A DNA stretch of 64,000 nucleotides from Sabulicella rubraurantiaca (GTDB lineage: Bacteria; Pseudomonadota; Alphaproteobacteria; Acetobacterales; Acetobacteraceae). Under the pieces are notes generated by a model. The model saw only the letters and a program-made list of their open reading frames with translations. It searched no databases and had not been told where the DNA came from. The stretch covers positions 496,001 to 560,000 of the forward strand of contig NZ_JAFEUU010000002.1 in the NCBI RefSeq assembly GCF_017355885.1, in the 5' to 3' direction. Positions 43,937-51,640 of the stretch are shown here, piece after piece. Position 1 is the stretch's first letter. Every line of letters starts with the position of its first letter. The translations under genes and the position numbers were made by a program.

Positions 43937-44628
43937 GCGGCGCTTCCAACTGGCTGGCCGAGGCGTGGGAGACCGGCAACTCCCTTGCCCCCCTGCCGCC
44001 CGAGGTAGCACCGCTGGACATCGCCGAGGGCGAAGCGCAGGCAGCCGCGCTGGTGGAGGCGCTGGGCCTGCCGGTCTGTGGCCTGCGCCTTGCGCGCGGG
44101 CCGGGAGGCAATTGGCTGTCCGCGCCGCTGCTGGAGGGACGGATGCTGCGCGCCGGCACGCCGGTGGCCCTCGCTGCGCTGCGTCGGCCGCGGCTTTCCG
44201 CCGGGGTGCTGGGCGTGCTCGCCACGCCGCTGGAGGCGGAGGGCGAGGGCGAGGCGGAGTTCAGTGCCCTCTATCCCGCCCTGGACGTGGCGGCGACGCG
44301 CTTCACCGAAGGCCCGGCCGATGCGGCACAGCTCGTGGCCGATCTTGGCGGACTGGGGCAGGTGCTGGTGGGGAAGCGCTCCCTCGCCCCCCTCCCCGCT
44401 TCCGCCGAGGCGCGGCTGGGGCGGCGCGGCGCGCGCCCGCGTCCCATCCACGAATCGCTGGGCGCGCTGATGGCCCGCGCCGCTGCCGAGGCGCGGCGCT
44501 GGGGCGGGCTGCCCGCGGGCGCGGTGCTGCTGGTGTCAGGGCTGGGCGGCGAGGCCGAGCCTCAGCCCGGCGAGAAATGGTCCGCCGCCATCCATGGGGT
44601 CGGGCGCATCGGCGGCGAGTTCGTCTGA
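43933..44628 (+). CDS. 2-keto-4-pentenoate hydratase-like (FAH superfamily) protein, divergent
   Basis: A 231-residue protein coupled to dctM by a 4-bp overlap. The opening (QAAALVEALGLPVCGLRL), SAPLLEGRMLRAGTPVAL and PHESLG-like PIHESLGALMARAA near the end resemble the MhpD/2-oxopent-4-enoate hydratase branch of the FAH superfamily. The usual acidic metal-ligand cluster (E-x-E...) is not evident, so it may be non-catalytic or act on a different substrate. Context suggests that it acts on the compound imported by this TRAP system. Confidence 0.6.
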   Translation: MSGASNWLAEAWETGNSLAPLPPEVAPLDIAEGEAQAAALVEALGLPVCGLRLARGPGGNWLSAPLLEGRMLRAGTPVALAALRRPRLSAGVLGVLATPLEAEGEGEAEFSALYPALDVAATRFTEGPADAAQLVADLGGLGQVLVGKRSLAPLPASAEARLGRRGARPRPIHESLGALMARAAAEARRWGGLPAGAVLLVSGLGGEAEPQPGEKWSAAIHGVGRIGGEFV

Positions 44629-44705
44629 CGGCGCTTCGGTAGTTTCCCGCAGGGCGACAAGTCCGGGCGGCGTCGCATAATCCCGGCGCTTCCCCGGAAT
44701 GGGTC

Positions 44706-44933
44706 ATGCCGAACCACAAGAACTCGCCCCTGCGTCTCGTCGCCTCGGATGGCGTGAAGGTCACGCCGCCAGATACCGGTCCGCGCCTCCAGCCCGAGGC
44801 CGTGGAGGCGCTGCGGCAACTCTGCGACCTCGCCCGCACCGTGGCGCGGGACCAGCTGCTGCTGACCGGGCTGCGTGCCGACGAGACGCTGGCCGGCGCC
44901 GTGCTGCGCCTGGCGGAGTTCGACGCCTCCTGA
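44706..44933 (+). CDS. Hypothetical protein, 75 residues
   Basis: A small cytosolic protein with a polar N-terminus (MPNHKNSPLRLVASDGVKV) and an amphipathic helical C-terminal half (EAVEALRQLCDLARTVARDQ). It lies 77 bp after the FAH-like gene and converges on a Bug receptor gene with 3 bp between stops. No family is recognised. Codon use is like that of its neighbours. Confidence 0.55.
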   Translation: MPNHKNSPLRLVASDGVKVTPPDTGPRLQPEAVEALRQLCDLARTVARDQLLLTGLRADETLAGAVLRLAEFDAS

Positions 44934-44936
44934 CCT

Positions 44937-45905
44937 TCACTCCAGCCGGATGTTGAGGTCGCGCACCACCGATCCCCAACGCTCGCGGTCGCCCGAGATG
45001 AAGCTGCGCGTTTCCTCCGGCGTCATGGTGACGGGCAGCGCCGCCTGGGCACGGAACACTTCCTGCACCTGTGGATTGCGCAGCGCCTCCGCCGTCACGG
45101 CGGCGATGCGCGTGGCGCCGGCCTGCGGCATGCGCGCGGGGCCGAGCAGCCCGAACCAGTTGGCCGCGTCCACCGGCGTCCCGAGTTCCTTCAGCGTGGG
45201 CACGTTGGGCAGGAGCGGGATGCGCTCATCGGCGCCGACGCCGAGAATCTTGGCACGCCCGTCGCGCGCGATGGCCTCGGCCGGGCCGGCATTGAGGAAC
45301 ATGCAGTCCACCTGCCCGCCCAGCACCGCCGTGCTGGCCGGGGCGGCGCCCGTGAAGGGCACGTGCAGCAACTCCAGCCGCGTCTCCTTCATCAGCCGCT
45401 CCATCGCGAGATGCGAGGTGGAGCCGATGCCCCAGGAGGCGTAGGTCATCCGCCCCGCCTGGGCGCGCGCCCGGGCGAGGAAGGCCTCCAGCGTCTCCAC
45501 GCCCAGCCCCGGGCGCGTGATCAGCACGAAGGGCCCGCGCGCGAAGATCGTGACCGGGGTGAAGTCGCCGACCGCGTCATAGGGCAGGCGCGGATAGATC
45601 AGCGGATTGATCGCATGCGTCTCGGCATTGCCCAGGATCAGCGTGTGGCCATCGGGGCGCGACTGCGACACGGCCTGGGTGCCGACCGCGCCATTGGCGC
45701 CGGGCCGGTTCTCGATGACCACCGGCTGGCCCAGCGGCCCCGCCATGGCCGGGCCGAGGGCGCGGATCACCACGTCGGCCAGGCCGCCCGCATTCCAGGG
45801 CACGATCACGCGGACGGGCTGGTCCGGGAAAGCCAGGGCCGGGGCGGCGAGCGGCAGCAGCGCGGCCGCCCCAAGCAGCGCGCGGCGGGTGACGGGAGCG
45901 TTCAT
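44937..45905 (-). CDS. Bug/TctC-type receptor
   Basis: A 322-residue periplasmic binding protein. The signal peptide begins APVTRRALLGAAALLPLAA (twin-arginine-like). VIVPWNAGGLADVVIRALG and PVVIENRPGANGAVGTQAV are the N-lobe motifs, LLPNVPTLKELG the C-lobe motif. It is the last gene of the LacI-associated minus-strand set (dehydrogenase, lactonase-like, receptor). No TctA/B is encoded nearby. Confidence 0.93.
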   Translation of the reverse strand: MNAPVTRRALLGAAALLPLAAPALAFPDQPVRVIVPWNAGGLADVVIRALGPAMAGPLGQPVVIENRPGANGAVGTQAVSQSRPDGHTLILGNAETHAINPLIYPRLPYDAVGDFTPVTIFARGPFVLITRPGLGVETLEAFLARARAQAGRMTYASWGIGSTSHLAMERLMKETRLELLHVPFTGAAPASTAVLGGQVDCMFLNAGPAEAIARDGRAKILGVGADERIPLLPNVPTLKELGTPVDAANWFGLLGPARMPQAGATRIAAVTAEALRNPQVQEVFRAQAALPVTMTPEETRSFISGDRERWGSVVRDLNIRLE

Positions 45906-45984
45906 GGCGTGTCCTCCGGGATCGGGCGGCCGGGGCTTGCCGCCCGGTCCTGTTACCGATCACACGATGCGTCAGCCCGCCCTG

Positions 45985-46782
45985 TCAATGGCGATCCGGG
46001 CGCGGCGCCACGTCGAGGCGCACGGCGATGCCCTCAAGTTCCGGCGAAGGCGCAGGATAGCGTTCCATCACCAGCAGATCGTGGCCGGGCACGATATGCG
46101 CCTCGCTCGATGCCGCGCGCCGCAGCCGGTCATAGCCCTCCAGCATCTCGCCGACATGGAAGGCGACGGTGAAAGGGCGCCCCTGTTCCATGTTCGCGTA
46201 GAAATGCGTAACGTCGGAGGCCAGCACGACCTGCCCGCGCGCCGTCTCCACCGACACGAATTGCAGCCCCGCCGAATGCCCGCCGGTGGGATGCAGGCGC
46301 AGCCCCGGCCAGGGCTCCACCACGCCGTCATGGAAGGAGACGCGTCCGGCGAAGTTCATCCGCACCATGCCCACCACATCCTCCGGCTCGAAGGAATGGG
46401 CGAGGTGGCGGTGCCGCATGTAGCGGCCCGTGGCGTAGTGCATCTCCTCCTCGCGGAGGTGGAAGCGCGCGCGGGGAAACAGGTGGAAGGAGCCGACATG
46501 GTCGTAGTGGAGGTGGGTGATGACCACGTCCTCCACCGTCTCCGGCGCGATGCCCAGCAGGCGCAGGGATTCGGCGGGGCAGCGCAGCCATTCGCGCCCG
46601 CGCCGTGCCGCCACCTCCGCCGTGAAGCCGGTATCCACCACCACGGCGCGCCCGTCGCGCACGCAGGCCCAGACGAAGTAGTCCATGGGCATCGGCCCAT
46701 CATGTGGATCGCCGCCGATGAAATGCGCGGAGGCGGTGGCGTCGCGGCGCGCATAGCGCAGCGCATAGACTTCCCAGCTCAT
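45985..46782 (-). CDS. Metallo-beta-lactamase-fold hydrolase, AHL-lactonase-like
   Basis: A 265-residue cytosolic hydrolase. THLHYDHVGSFHLF contains the HxHxDH zinc site. Later ligands are in PTGGHSAGLQ, SDVTHFYAN and VPGHDLL. The overall layout resembles N-acyl-homoserine lactonases (AttM/AiiB type), so lactone hydrolysis is likely, either for quorum quenching or for opening a sugar or hydroxy-acid lactone. Its ATG overlaps the stop of the upstream dehydrogenase (ATGA at 46779-46782). Confidence 0.88.
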   Translation of the reverse strand: MSWEVYALRYARRDATASAHFIGGDPHDGPMPMDYFVWACVRDGRAVVVDTGFTAEVAARRGREWLRCPAESLRLLGIAPETVEDVVITHLHYDHVGSFHLFPRARFHLREEEMHYATGRYMRHRHLAHSFEPEDVVGMVRMNFAGRVSFHDGVVEPWPGLRLHPTGGHSAGLQFVSVETARGQVVLASDVTHFYANMEQGRPFTVAFHVGEMLEGYDRLRRAASSEAHIVPGHDLLVMERYPAPSPELEGIAVRLDVAPRPDRH

Positions 46783-47681
46783 GGCTTGCTCCCGCCGATG
46801 GTCACACCAGCCCAATCCTCCAGCACTTTGGCGACGCTGGTGAAGTCGCTCTCCGGCCCGTGCTTGGCGCTGGTGACGGCCAGCATCTGCCGCACCGCGC
46901 TGCCCACCACCATCGGGATGCCCATTGCCTCCGCCTCCTCCACGCAGAGGCGCACATCCTTGTGCGACAGGCCGGTGGTGAAGCCGAAGTCAAAGCTGCG
47001 TGGGATGATGGCTCTCGGGAACTTGTCCTGCGTCGCGCTGTTGCGGCCGGAAGAGGCGTTGATCACCTCGCACATCAGCGAAGGATCGAGCCCGGCCTTC
47101 ACCCCCATGGCGAGCGCCTCGGAGGAGACGACGAGAGTCGCGGCGGCGAGGAGGTTGTTGCACAGCTTCATGACCTGCGCGGCGCCGGGCTGCTCGCCGC
47201 AGAAGAAGGGCCGGCCCATCACCTTCAGCACGGGCTCCAGCGCGTCGAAGCGGGCGCGAGGACCGGAGACCATCACGGCCAGCGTGCCGGCCGCCGCGCC
47301 GGACTTGCCGCCACTCACCGGCGCGTCCAGCACGTCGCGTCCCGCTGCGGCGAAGGCCTCGTGCACCTCGCCCGCGACGCGCGGACCGGTCGTGGAGAAA
47401 TCCACCAGGGCGCGGGCGCGCTGGCCTTCCAGCACGCCGCCAAGGCCGATCGCCACGTCGCGCACGATGGCGGGGGTGGGGAGGCTCACCAGTACCACGT
47501 CGGCGCGGTCTGCCACCTCCCGCGGGCTGCCCGCGGCCTCCGCGCCCTTGGCGACCAGCGCCGCCACCGCTTCTGGCACGCGGTCATGCACGACGAGACG
47601 GTGCCCCGCCTCCAGCAGGCGCGTTGCCATGGGCCGGCCCATCTGACCCAGCCCTACGAACCCGATGACCTGATCCGCCAT
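46779..47681 (-). CDS. NAD(P)-dependent 3-hydroxyisobutyrate dehydrogenase family oxidoreductase
   Basis: A 300-residue beta-hydroxyacid dehydrogenase. IGFVGLGQMGRPMATRLLEAGH is the nucleotide fold. DAPVSGGKSGAAAGTLAVMV is the substrate loop, AAQVMKLCNNLL holds the catalytic lysine, and TGLSHKDVRLCVEEA is a C-domain signature. The ATG at 47681 (MADQVIGF) is preferred over GTG at 47687. A perfect 14-bp palindrome lies 30-45 bp upstream, so the operon with the lactonase-like and Bug genes is probably LacI-controlled. Confidence 0.93.
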   Translation of the reverse strand: MADQVIGFVGLGQMGRPMATRLLEAGHRLVVHDRVPEAVAALVAKGAEAAGSPREVADRADVVLVSLPTPAIVRDVAIGLGGVLEGQRARALVDFSTTGPRVAGEVHEAFAAAGRDVLDAPVSGGKSGAAAGTLAVMVSGPRARFDALEPVLKVMGRPFFCGEQPGAAQVMKLCNNLLAAATLVVSSEALAMGVKAGLDPSLMCEVINASSGRNSATQDKFPRAIIPRSFDFGFTTGLSHKDVRLCVEEAEAMGIPMVVGSAVRQMLAVTSAKHGPESDFTSVAKVLEDWAGVTIGGSKP

Positions 47682-47711
47682 CTCCACGTTTCCCCTTCAG
47701 CCTTGCGGCGA

Positions 47712-47725
47712 TGATACCGGTATCA
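47712..47725. promoter_or_regulatory. LacI-type operator, perfect palindrome
   Basis: TGATACCGGTATCA is a perfect 14-bp inverted repeat with a central CG, the usual form of a LacI-family operator. It lies between the 3' end of the lacI-type gene and the dehydrogenase gene. A near copy stands at 50554-50567. Confidence 0.7.
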
Positions 47726-47748
47726 CCATAAAGGCCAAGGGCGCGGCG

Positions 47749-48768
47749 TCAGGTGCTCGCGCGCTGGATGATCTCGAAGCCCAGGTCGAGCACGGCCGGG
47801 CCGGATTGCCGTCCCGCCAGCCGATCAAGGAGCATGCGAGCGGAGCGAGTGCCGATCTCATGCCGGGGCAGGCGCAGCGTGGTGACGGGTGGATTGAGCT
47901 GGGCCAGCAGGTCCACGTTGTCGAAGGCGGCGATGGCCACCTTGCCCGGCACTGCCCAGCCGCGCCGCTGGCATTCCAGCACGGCGCCCGCCGCCAGCAC
48001 GTCGCCCGCGAAGAAGATGGCGTCGGGCGGCTCCGCCCCTTCCATCAGCCGTGCCAGCGCCTCCGCTCCCGATACCAGCCCGGATGGCATCTCCAGCATG
48101 AGGCGCGGATCCTGCGGCCGGCCCAGTTCCGCCAGCGCCTCCAGGAAGCCGTCACGCCGATCACGCGAGCGGGCATTGGCGGCAGAGGGCAGCGTCACCA
48201 GCGCCACGCGCCGGTAGCCAAGCCGGGCGAGGTGGCGGGTCATCGCCTTCGCCGCCTCCCGGTTCGAGTAGGAGACGACCATGTCCAGCGGCTCCGCCGG
48301 CACGGTGCCGTTCTCCACCACCGGAACCCCGGCGCGGCGGATCATCCGCACCGTCGCCTCCGTGTGCAGCGTGTCGTGCAGGATCAGCCCCGCCACGCGC
48401 TGCTCGAGGAAGGCGCGGATCGCCGCCTCCTCCGCCTCCGGGCTATAAAGGCTGTCGGCAATCATCAGCTGGAATCCCTCGCGCCGCAGCACGTCGGAAA
48501 TCCCCTTCACCGTCGCGGCGAAGAGCGAGTTCTCCAGTGACGGGACCACCAGCCCCACCACGTCGGAGCGGCGCGAGGAGAGCGAGCCGGCGAGGCGGTT
48601 CGGCACGTAACCCACCTCGCGCACCGCCGCCTCCACTCGCGCCCGCACCTCCGGCGAGACGCGCGAGGGCTCGCGCAGGGCGCGGGAGACGGTCATGGCG
48701 GAAACCCCGGCGGCGCGCGCCACGTCGCGCATCCGTGCGCCGCCGGGTGGGTCGGGCAGGTCGTGCAT
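47749..48768 (-). CDS. LacI family transcriptional regulator
   Basis: A 339-residue repressor. The helix-turn-helix is MRDVARAAGVSAMTVSRAL (about 13-31) and the hinge region is YVPNRLAGSLSSRR. A periplasmic-binding-protein-like effector domain follows (LVVPSLENSLFAATVKGI, FAGDVLAAGAVLECQ, IAAFDNVDLLAQLNPP). Overall it resembles GntR/gluconate-type LacI members, which suggests a sugar-acid effector, but that is inference. The ATG at 48732 is an alternative start. It lies between two operator copies and so may repress its own operon. Confidence 0.94.
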   Translation of the reverse strand: MHDLPDPPGGARMRDVARAAGVSAMTVSRALREPSRVSPEVRARVEAAVREVGYVPNRLAGSLSSRRSDVVGLVVPSLENSLFAATVKGISDVLRREGFQLMIADSLYSPEAEEAAIRAFLEQRVAGLILHDTLHTEATVRMIRRAGVPVVENGTVPAEPLDMVVSYSNREAAKAMTRHLARLGYRRVALVTLPSAANARSRDRRDGFLEALAELGRPQDPRLMLEMPSGLVSGAEALARLMEGAEPPDAIFFAGDVLAAGAVLECQRRGWAVPGKVAIAAFDNVDLLAQLNPPVTTLRLPRHEIGTRSARMLLDRLAGRQSGPAVLDLGFEIIQRAST

Positions 48769-48779
48769 GCCCGCCTGCT

Positions 48780-49745
48780 CTACTCCATCCGGATGCGTGC
48801 GTCGCGGACCACGCGGCCGATCTTCTCCACCTCCTCGCGCATGAAGGCGCCGAAGGCCTCGGCAGTGCCGCCGACCACCTCGGCCCCCATCTCCAGCAGG
48901 CGCGCCCGCTCCTGCGGCTCCGCGATTACGGTGTTGAAGGCGGCGTTGATCCGTTCCACCGCGCGCGGCGCCATCCCGGCGGGGCCGAGGCAGGCATACC
49001 ACTCGTCGATCGCGAAGCCGGGCAAGCCGGATTCCGCCACGGTCGGCACCTCCGGCAGGTAGGCAGCCCGCTCCGCCGAGGTGACGGCGATGGCGCGCAG
49101 CGAACGGTCCCGCACGAAGGGCAAGGTCGAGGAGGCGTTGCCGAACATCAGCTGGATGTGGCCGCTCACCAGATCCGCCAGGGCCGGCCCGCCGCCGCGA
49201 TACGGGGCATGCACCATGTCCACACCGGCGGCGAGCTTGAACATCTCGCCCGAGATATGGACGGCCGAGCCGATGCCCGGCGAGCCGAAGGTGAGCGCGC
49301 CGGGCCGCGAGCGGGCCAACGCGATGAGGTCCCTCACCGAATGCACCGGCAGCGAGGGATGCACCACCAGGATATTCGCCACCCGCGCGAGGTTGATGAT
49401 GGGCGCGAGGTCGCGCACCGGGTCATAGGGCTGGCGGGACAGCAGCGCCGCCGAGATCACGGTCGAGGTGACCATGCCGAAGCCGTGCCCATCCGGGTTC
49501 ATGCGCGCCATCTCCGCCGCGCCGATGGCGCCCGAGGCGCCGCCCCGGTTCTCCACCACGATGGGCTGGCCCAGCAGGGCGGAGAGGCGCGGCTGGAATT
49601 GCCGCGCCAGGATGTCGGTGGTGCCGCCAGGCGGCCAGGTGACCAGGAGGCGAAGCGGGCGCAAAGGGAAATCCTGCGCAAGGGCCGGGGTCTGAAGCCC
49701 GGTGGCGAAGGCGGTGCCGATCGCGGCGCGTCGCGTCCATCTCAT
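48780..49745 (-). CDS. Bug/TctC-type receptor
   Basis: A 321-residue periplasmic receptor. GGGAGG stands about 7 nt before the ATG at 49745. The signal is WTRRAAIGTAFATGLQTPALAQ. LLVTWPPGGTTDILARQFQ and PIVVENRGGASGAIGAAEMA are the N-lobe motifs. YLPEVPTVAESGLPGF is the C-lobe motif. It lies between the SDR and the LacI genes, 11 bp before the latter. Confidence 0.93.
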   Translation of the reverse strand: MRWTRRAAIGTAFATGLQTPALAQDFPLRPLRLLVTWPPGGTTDILARQFQPRLSALLGQPIVVENRGGASGAIGAAEMARMNPDGHGFGMVTSTVISAALLSRQPYDPVRDLAPIINLARVANILVVHPSLPVHSVRDLIALARSRPGALTFGSPGIGSAVHISGEMFKLAAGVDMVHAPYRGGGPALADLVSGHIQLMFGNASSTLPFVRDRSLRAIAVTSAERAAYLPEVPTVAESGLPGFAIDEWYACLGPAGMAPRAVERINAAFNTVIAEPQERARLLEMGAEVVGGTAEAFGAFMREEVEKIGRVVRDARIRME

Positions 49746-49767
49746 GGTTGTTCCTCCCAGTTCTTTG

Positions 49768-50568
49768 TCATGCTGCGGACCAGCCGCCATCCATCGGCAG
49801 CGCCGATCCGGTGATGCCATCCGCGTGGGGCCCGCACAGGAAGGCGACCAGGGCTCCCACCGCAGCCGCATCCACGAAGCGTCCGCTGGGCTGCTTGCCG
49901 CCCAGGAAGCGGCGCGAGGCTTCCGCCTCGTCCAGCCCTTCGCGCGCCATCAGGTCGCGCAGGCGTTCCTCGATGTTGGGGGTCCGCGTGGTGGCGGGGC
50001 AGAGCGCGTTGCAAGTGATGCCGCTGCCTGCCGTTTCCAGCGCCACCGCGCGGGTGAGGCCGAGCAGCGCGGTCTTGGTCACCACGTAGCCCGCGCGCCC
50101 CGTGGCGCCGACAAGGCCGTAGATGGAGGACATGTTGATCACCCGCCCCCAAGCCCGCGCCCGCATCCCCGGCAGCAGCAGCCGGATGAGGTGAAAGGGG
50201 GCGGAGAGATTCACCGCGAGGTCGGCATCCCAATCCGCCTCCGACAGCGCCTCCACCAGCGCGAAGTGGCGCGTCGCGGCGTTGTTCACCAGCACGTCCA
50301 CCGGCCCGGCTTCCGCCGCGAGGCGCGCGACCGCCGCCTTGTCGGCGAGCTCGGCGCGCAGGTAGCGAGTGGGAACACCCCATCGTCCCGCGACCTCGGA
50401 GGCGACTGCCTCGCCCTCCGCCTCGGATGCCAGGCCATGCAGCACGACGCCGCAGCCCAGCGCCGCGAGGGCCTCGGCGGCGGCCAGGCCGATCCCGCCC
50501 GTCGAGCCGGTGAGGAGGGCCGTGCGCCCGGCCAGGGAACGGGAGGTCGCTTCTGCTATCGGTATCAC
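49768..50568 (-). CDS. SDR family oxidoreductase, 3-hydroxybutyrate dehydrogenase-like
   Basis: A 266-residue NAD(P)-dependent dehydrogenase. LLTGSTGGIGLAAAEAL is the nucleotide motif, VDVLVNNAAT the NNAG motif, and MSSIYG with YVVTK the catalytic Ser and Tyr-x3-Lys. CPATTRTPNIEERLRDL resembles 3-hydroxybutyrate dehydrogenases, though other hydroxy-acid or sugar substrates are possible. The only sensible start is GTG at 50568, which overlaps the operator copy at 50554-50567. Confidence 0.92.
   Translation of the reverse strand: MIPIAEATSRSLAGRTALLTGSTGGIGLAAAEALAALGCGVVLHGLASEAEGEAVASEVAGRWGVPTRYLRAELADKAAVARLAAEAGPVDVLVNNAATRHFALVEALSEADWDADLAVNLSAPFHLIRLLLPGMRARAWGRVINMSSIYGLVGATGRAGYVVTKTALLGLTRAVALETAGSGITCNALCPATTRTPNIEERLRDLMAREGLDEAEASRRFLGGKQPSGRFVDAAAVGALVAFLCGPHADGITGSALPMDGGWSAA
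50554..50567. promoter_or_regulatory. Second copy of the LacI-type operator
   Basis: TGCTATCGGTATCA matches the palindrome at 47712-47725 in 12 of 14 positions, plus the flanking C. It covers the first codons of the SDR gene. A looser inverted repeat, GTGGTTAGCGTTACCAC, at 50639-50655 lies before the divergent Bug gene. Repression could thus act on both directions. Confidence 0.55.
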
Positions 50569-50671
50569 GGCGCGAGCCTATTCCTCGCCCGCTTTGGGCC
50601 GCAAGCCGCGGGTGGCCGGGTTGCGGCCATCCATGGCCGTGGTTAGCGTTACCACGAACCGGAGGAAGCCC

Positions 50672-51640
50672 ATGCCCCTTCTCGCCCGCCGCGCAGCGCT
50701 GCAGGCCGCGCTCGCCCTCCCCGCGCTCGGGGCGCAGGCGCAGGGGCGCTGGCCACAGCGTCCCGTGCGCCTGGTCGTCCCCTATGCGCCTGGCGGCGGC
50801 ACGGATGTCTTCGCCCGCGCCCTGGCGGAAGGCCTGCGCCCCGTCCTGGGCCAGACGGTGACGGTGGAGAACCGCTCGGGCGGCAACGGCGTCGTGGGCA
50901 ACGAGTTCGTGGCGCGGGCCGAGCGGGATGGCTCGGTCTTCCTGGTGGATACCGGCTCCTTCAGCCTTAACCCGCACGTCGTGCCCAACCTGTCCTTCTC
51001 GCCGCTGCGTGATTTCACCCATGTCTCGCTGCTGTCGCGCTTCCCGCTGATGATGACGGTGGCGAACAACCAGCCCTTCGGCGACGTGCGCTCCCTCGTT
51101 GCCGCGGCAAAGGCCGCGCCGCGCAGCATCGGCTTCGGCACCTCGGACGCTGCCATCTCGCTCGCCGGCAATCTCTTCGCCCGCCTCGCGGGGGTGGAGA
51201 TGGTGGAGGTGACCTATCGCGGCGCTGCGCCCATGCTTAACGACCTGATCGCCGGCCACCTGCCGGTGGGGTGGAACAGCACCGTCGCCGCGCTGCCCCA
51301 CATCCAGGCCGGGCGGCTGCGCGCCTTCGGCGTCACCATGGCCGAGCGCTCCGCCCTTCTGCCCGAGGTCCCGACGCTGCAGGAGGCAGGCGTGCCGGGC
51401 TACGAGTTCGCGGGCTGGTATGCCATGGCGGCGCCCGCGGGCCTCGACCCCGCCATTGCGGAAGCGATGTGGAGCGCGATCCAGGCGGCATTGCAGGAGC
51501 CGAACATTCGGCAGCGCCTCGCTGCCATCGGCGCCGATCTGAAGCCGCTCGGCCCCGCAGGCTTCACCGCCCTGCTGCGCGAGGAGGATGCGCGCTGGCA
51601 GCAATTCCGGCGCGACGGCCTGCTCGGGCGCGCAGGGTGA
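50672..51640 (+). CDS. Bug/TctC-type receptor
   Basis: A 322-residue periplasmic receptor with GGAGGAAG about 6 nt before the ATG. The signal is LARRAALQAALALPALGAQAQ. LVVPYAPGGGTDVFARALAE and TVTVENRSGGNGVVGNEFVA mark the N-lobe, LLPEVPTLQEAGVPGYEF the C-lobe. It is coupled to the MmgE/PrpD gene by a GTGA overlap and may bring in that enzyme's substrate. Confidence 0.93.
   Translation: MPLLARRAALQAALALPALGAQAQGRWPQRPVRLVVPYAPGGGTDVFARALAEGLRPVLGQTVTVENRSGGNGVVGNEFVARAERDGSVFLVDTGSFSLNPHVVPNLSFSPLRDFTHVSLLSRFPLMMTVANNQPFGDVRSLVAAAKAAPRSIGFGTSDAAISLAGNLFARLAGVEMVEVTYRGAAPMLNDLIAGHLPVGWNSTVAALPHIQAGRLRAFGVTMAERSALLPEVPTLQEAGVPGYEFAGWYAMAAPAGLDPAIAEAMWSAIQAALQEPNIRQRLAAIGADLKPLGPAGFTALLREEDARWQQFRRDGLLGRAG

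Noticed and set aside
44770-44783. AGATACCGGT as a further LacI operator
   Set aside because: Only one half matches TGATACCGGTATCA and it lies inside a coding frame.
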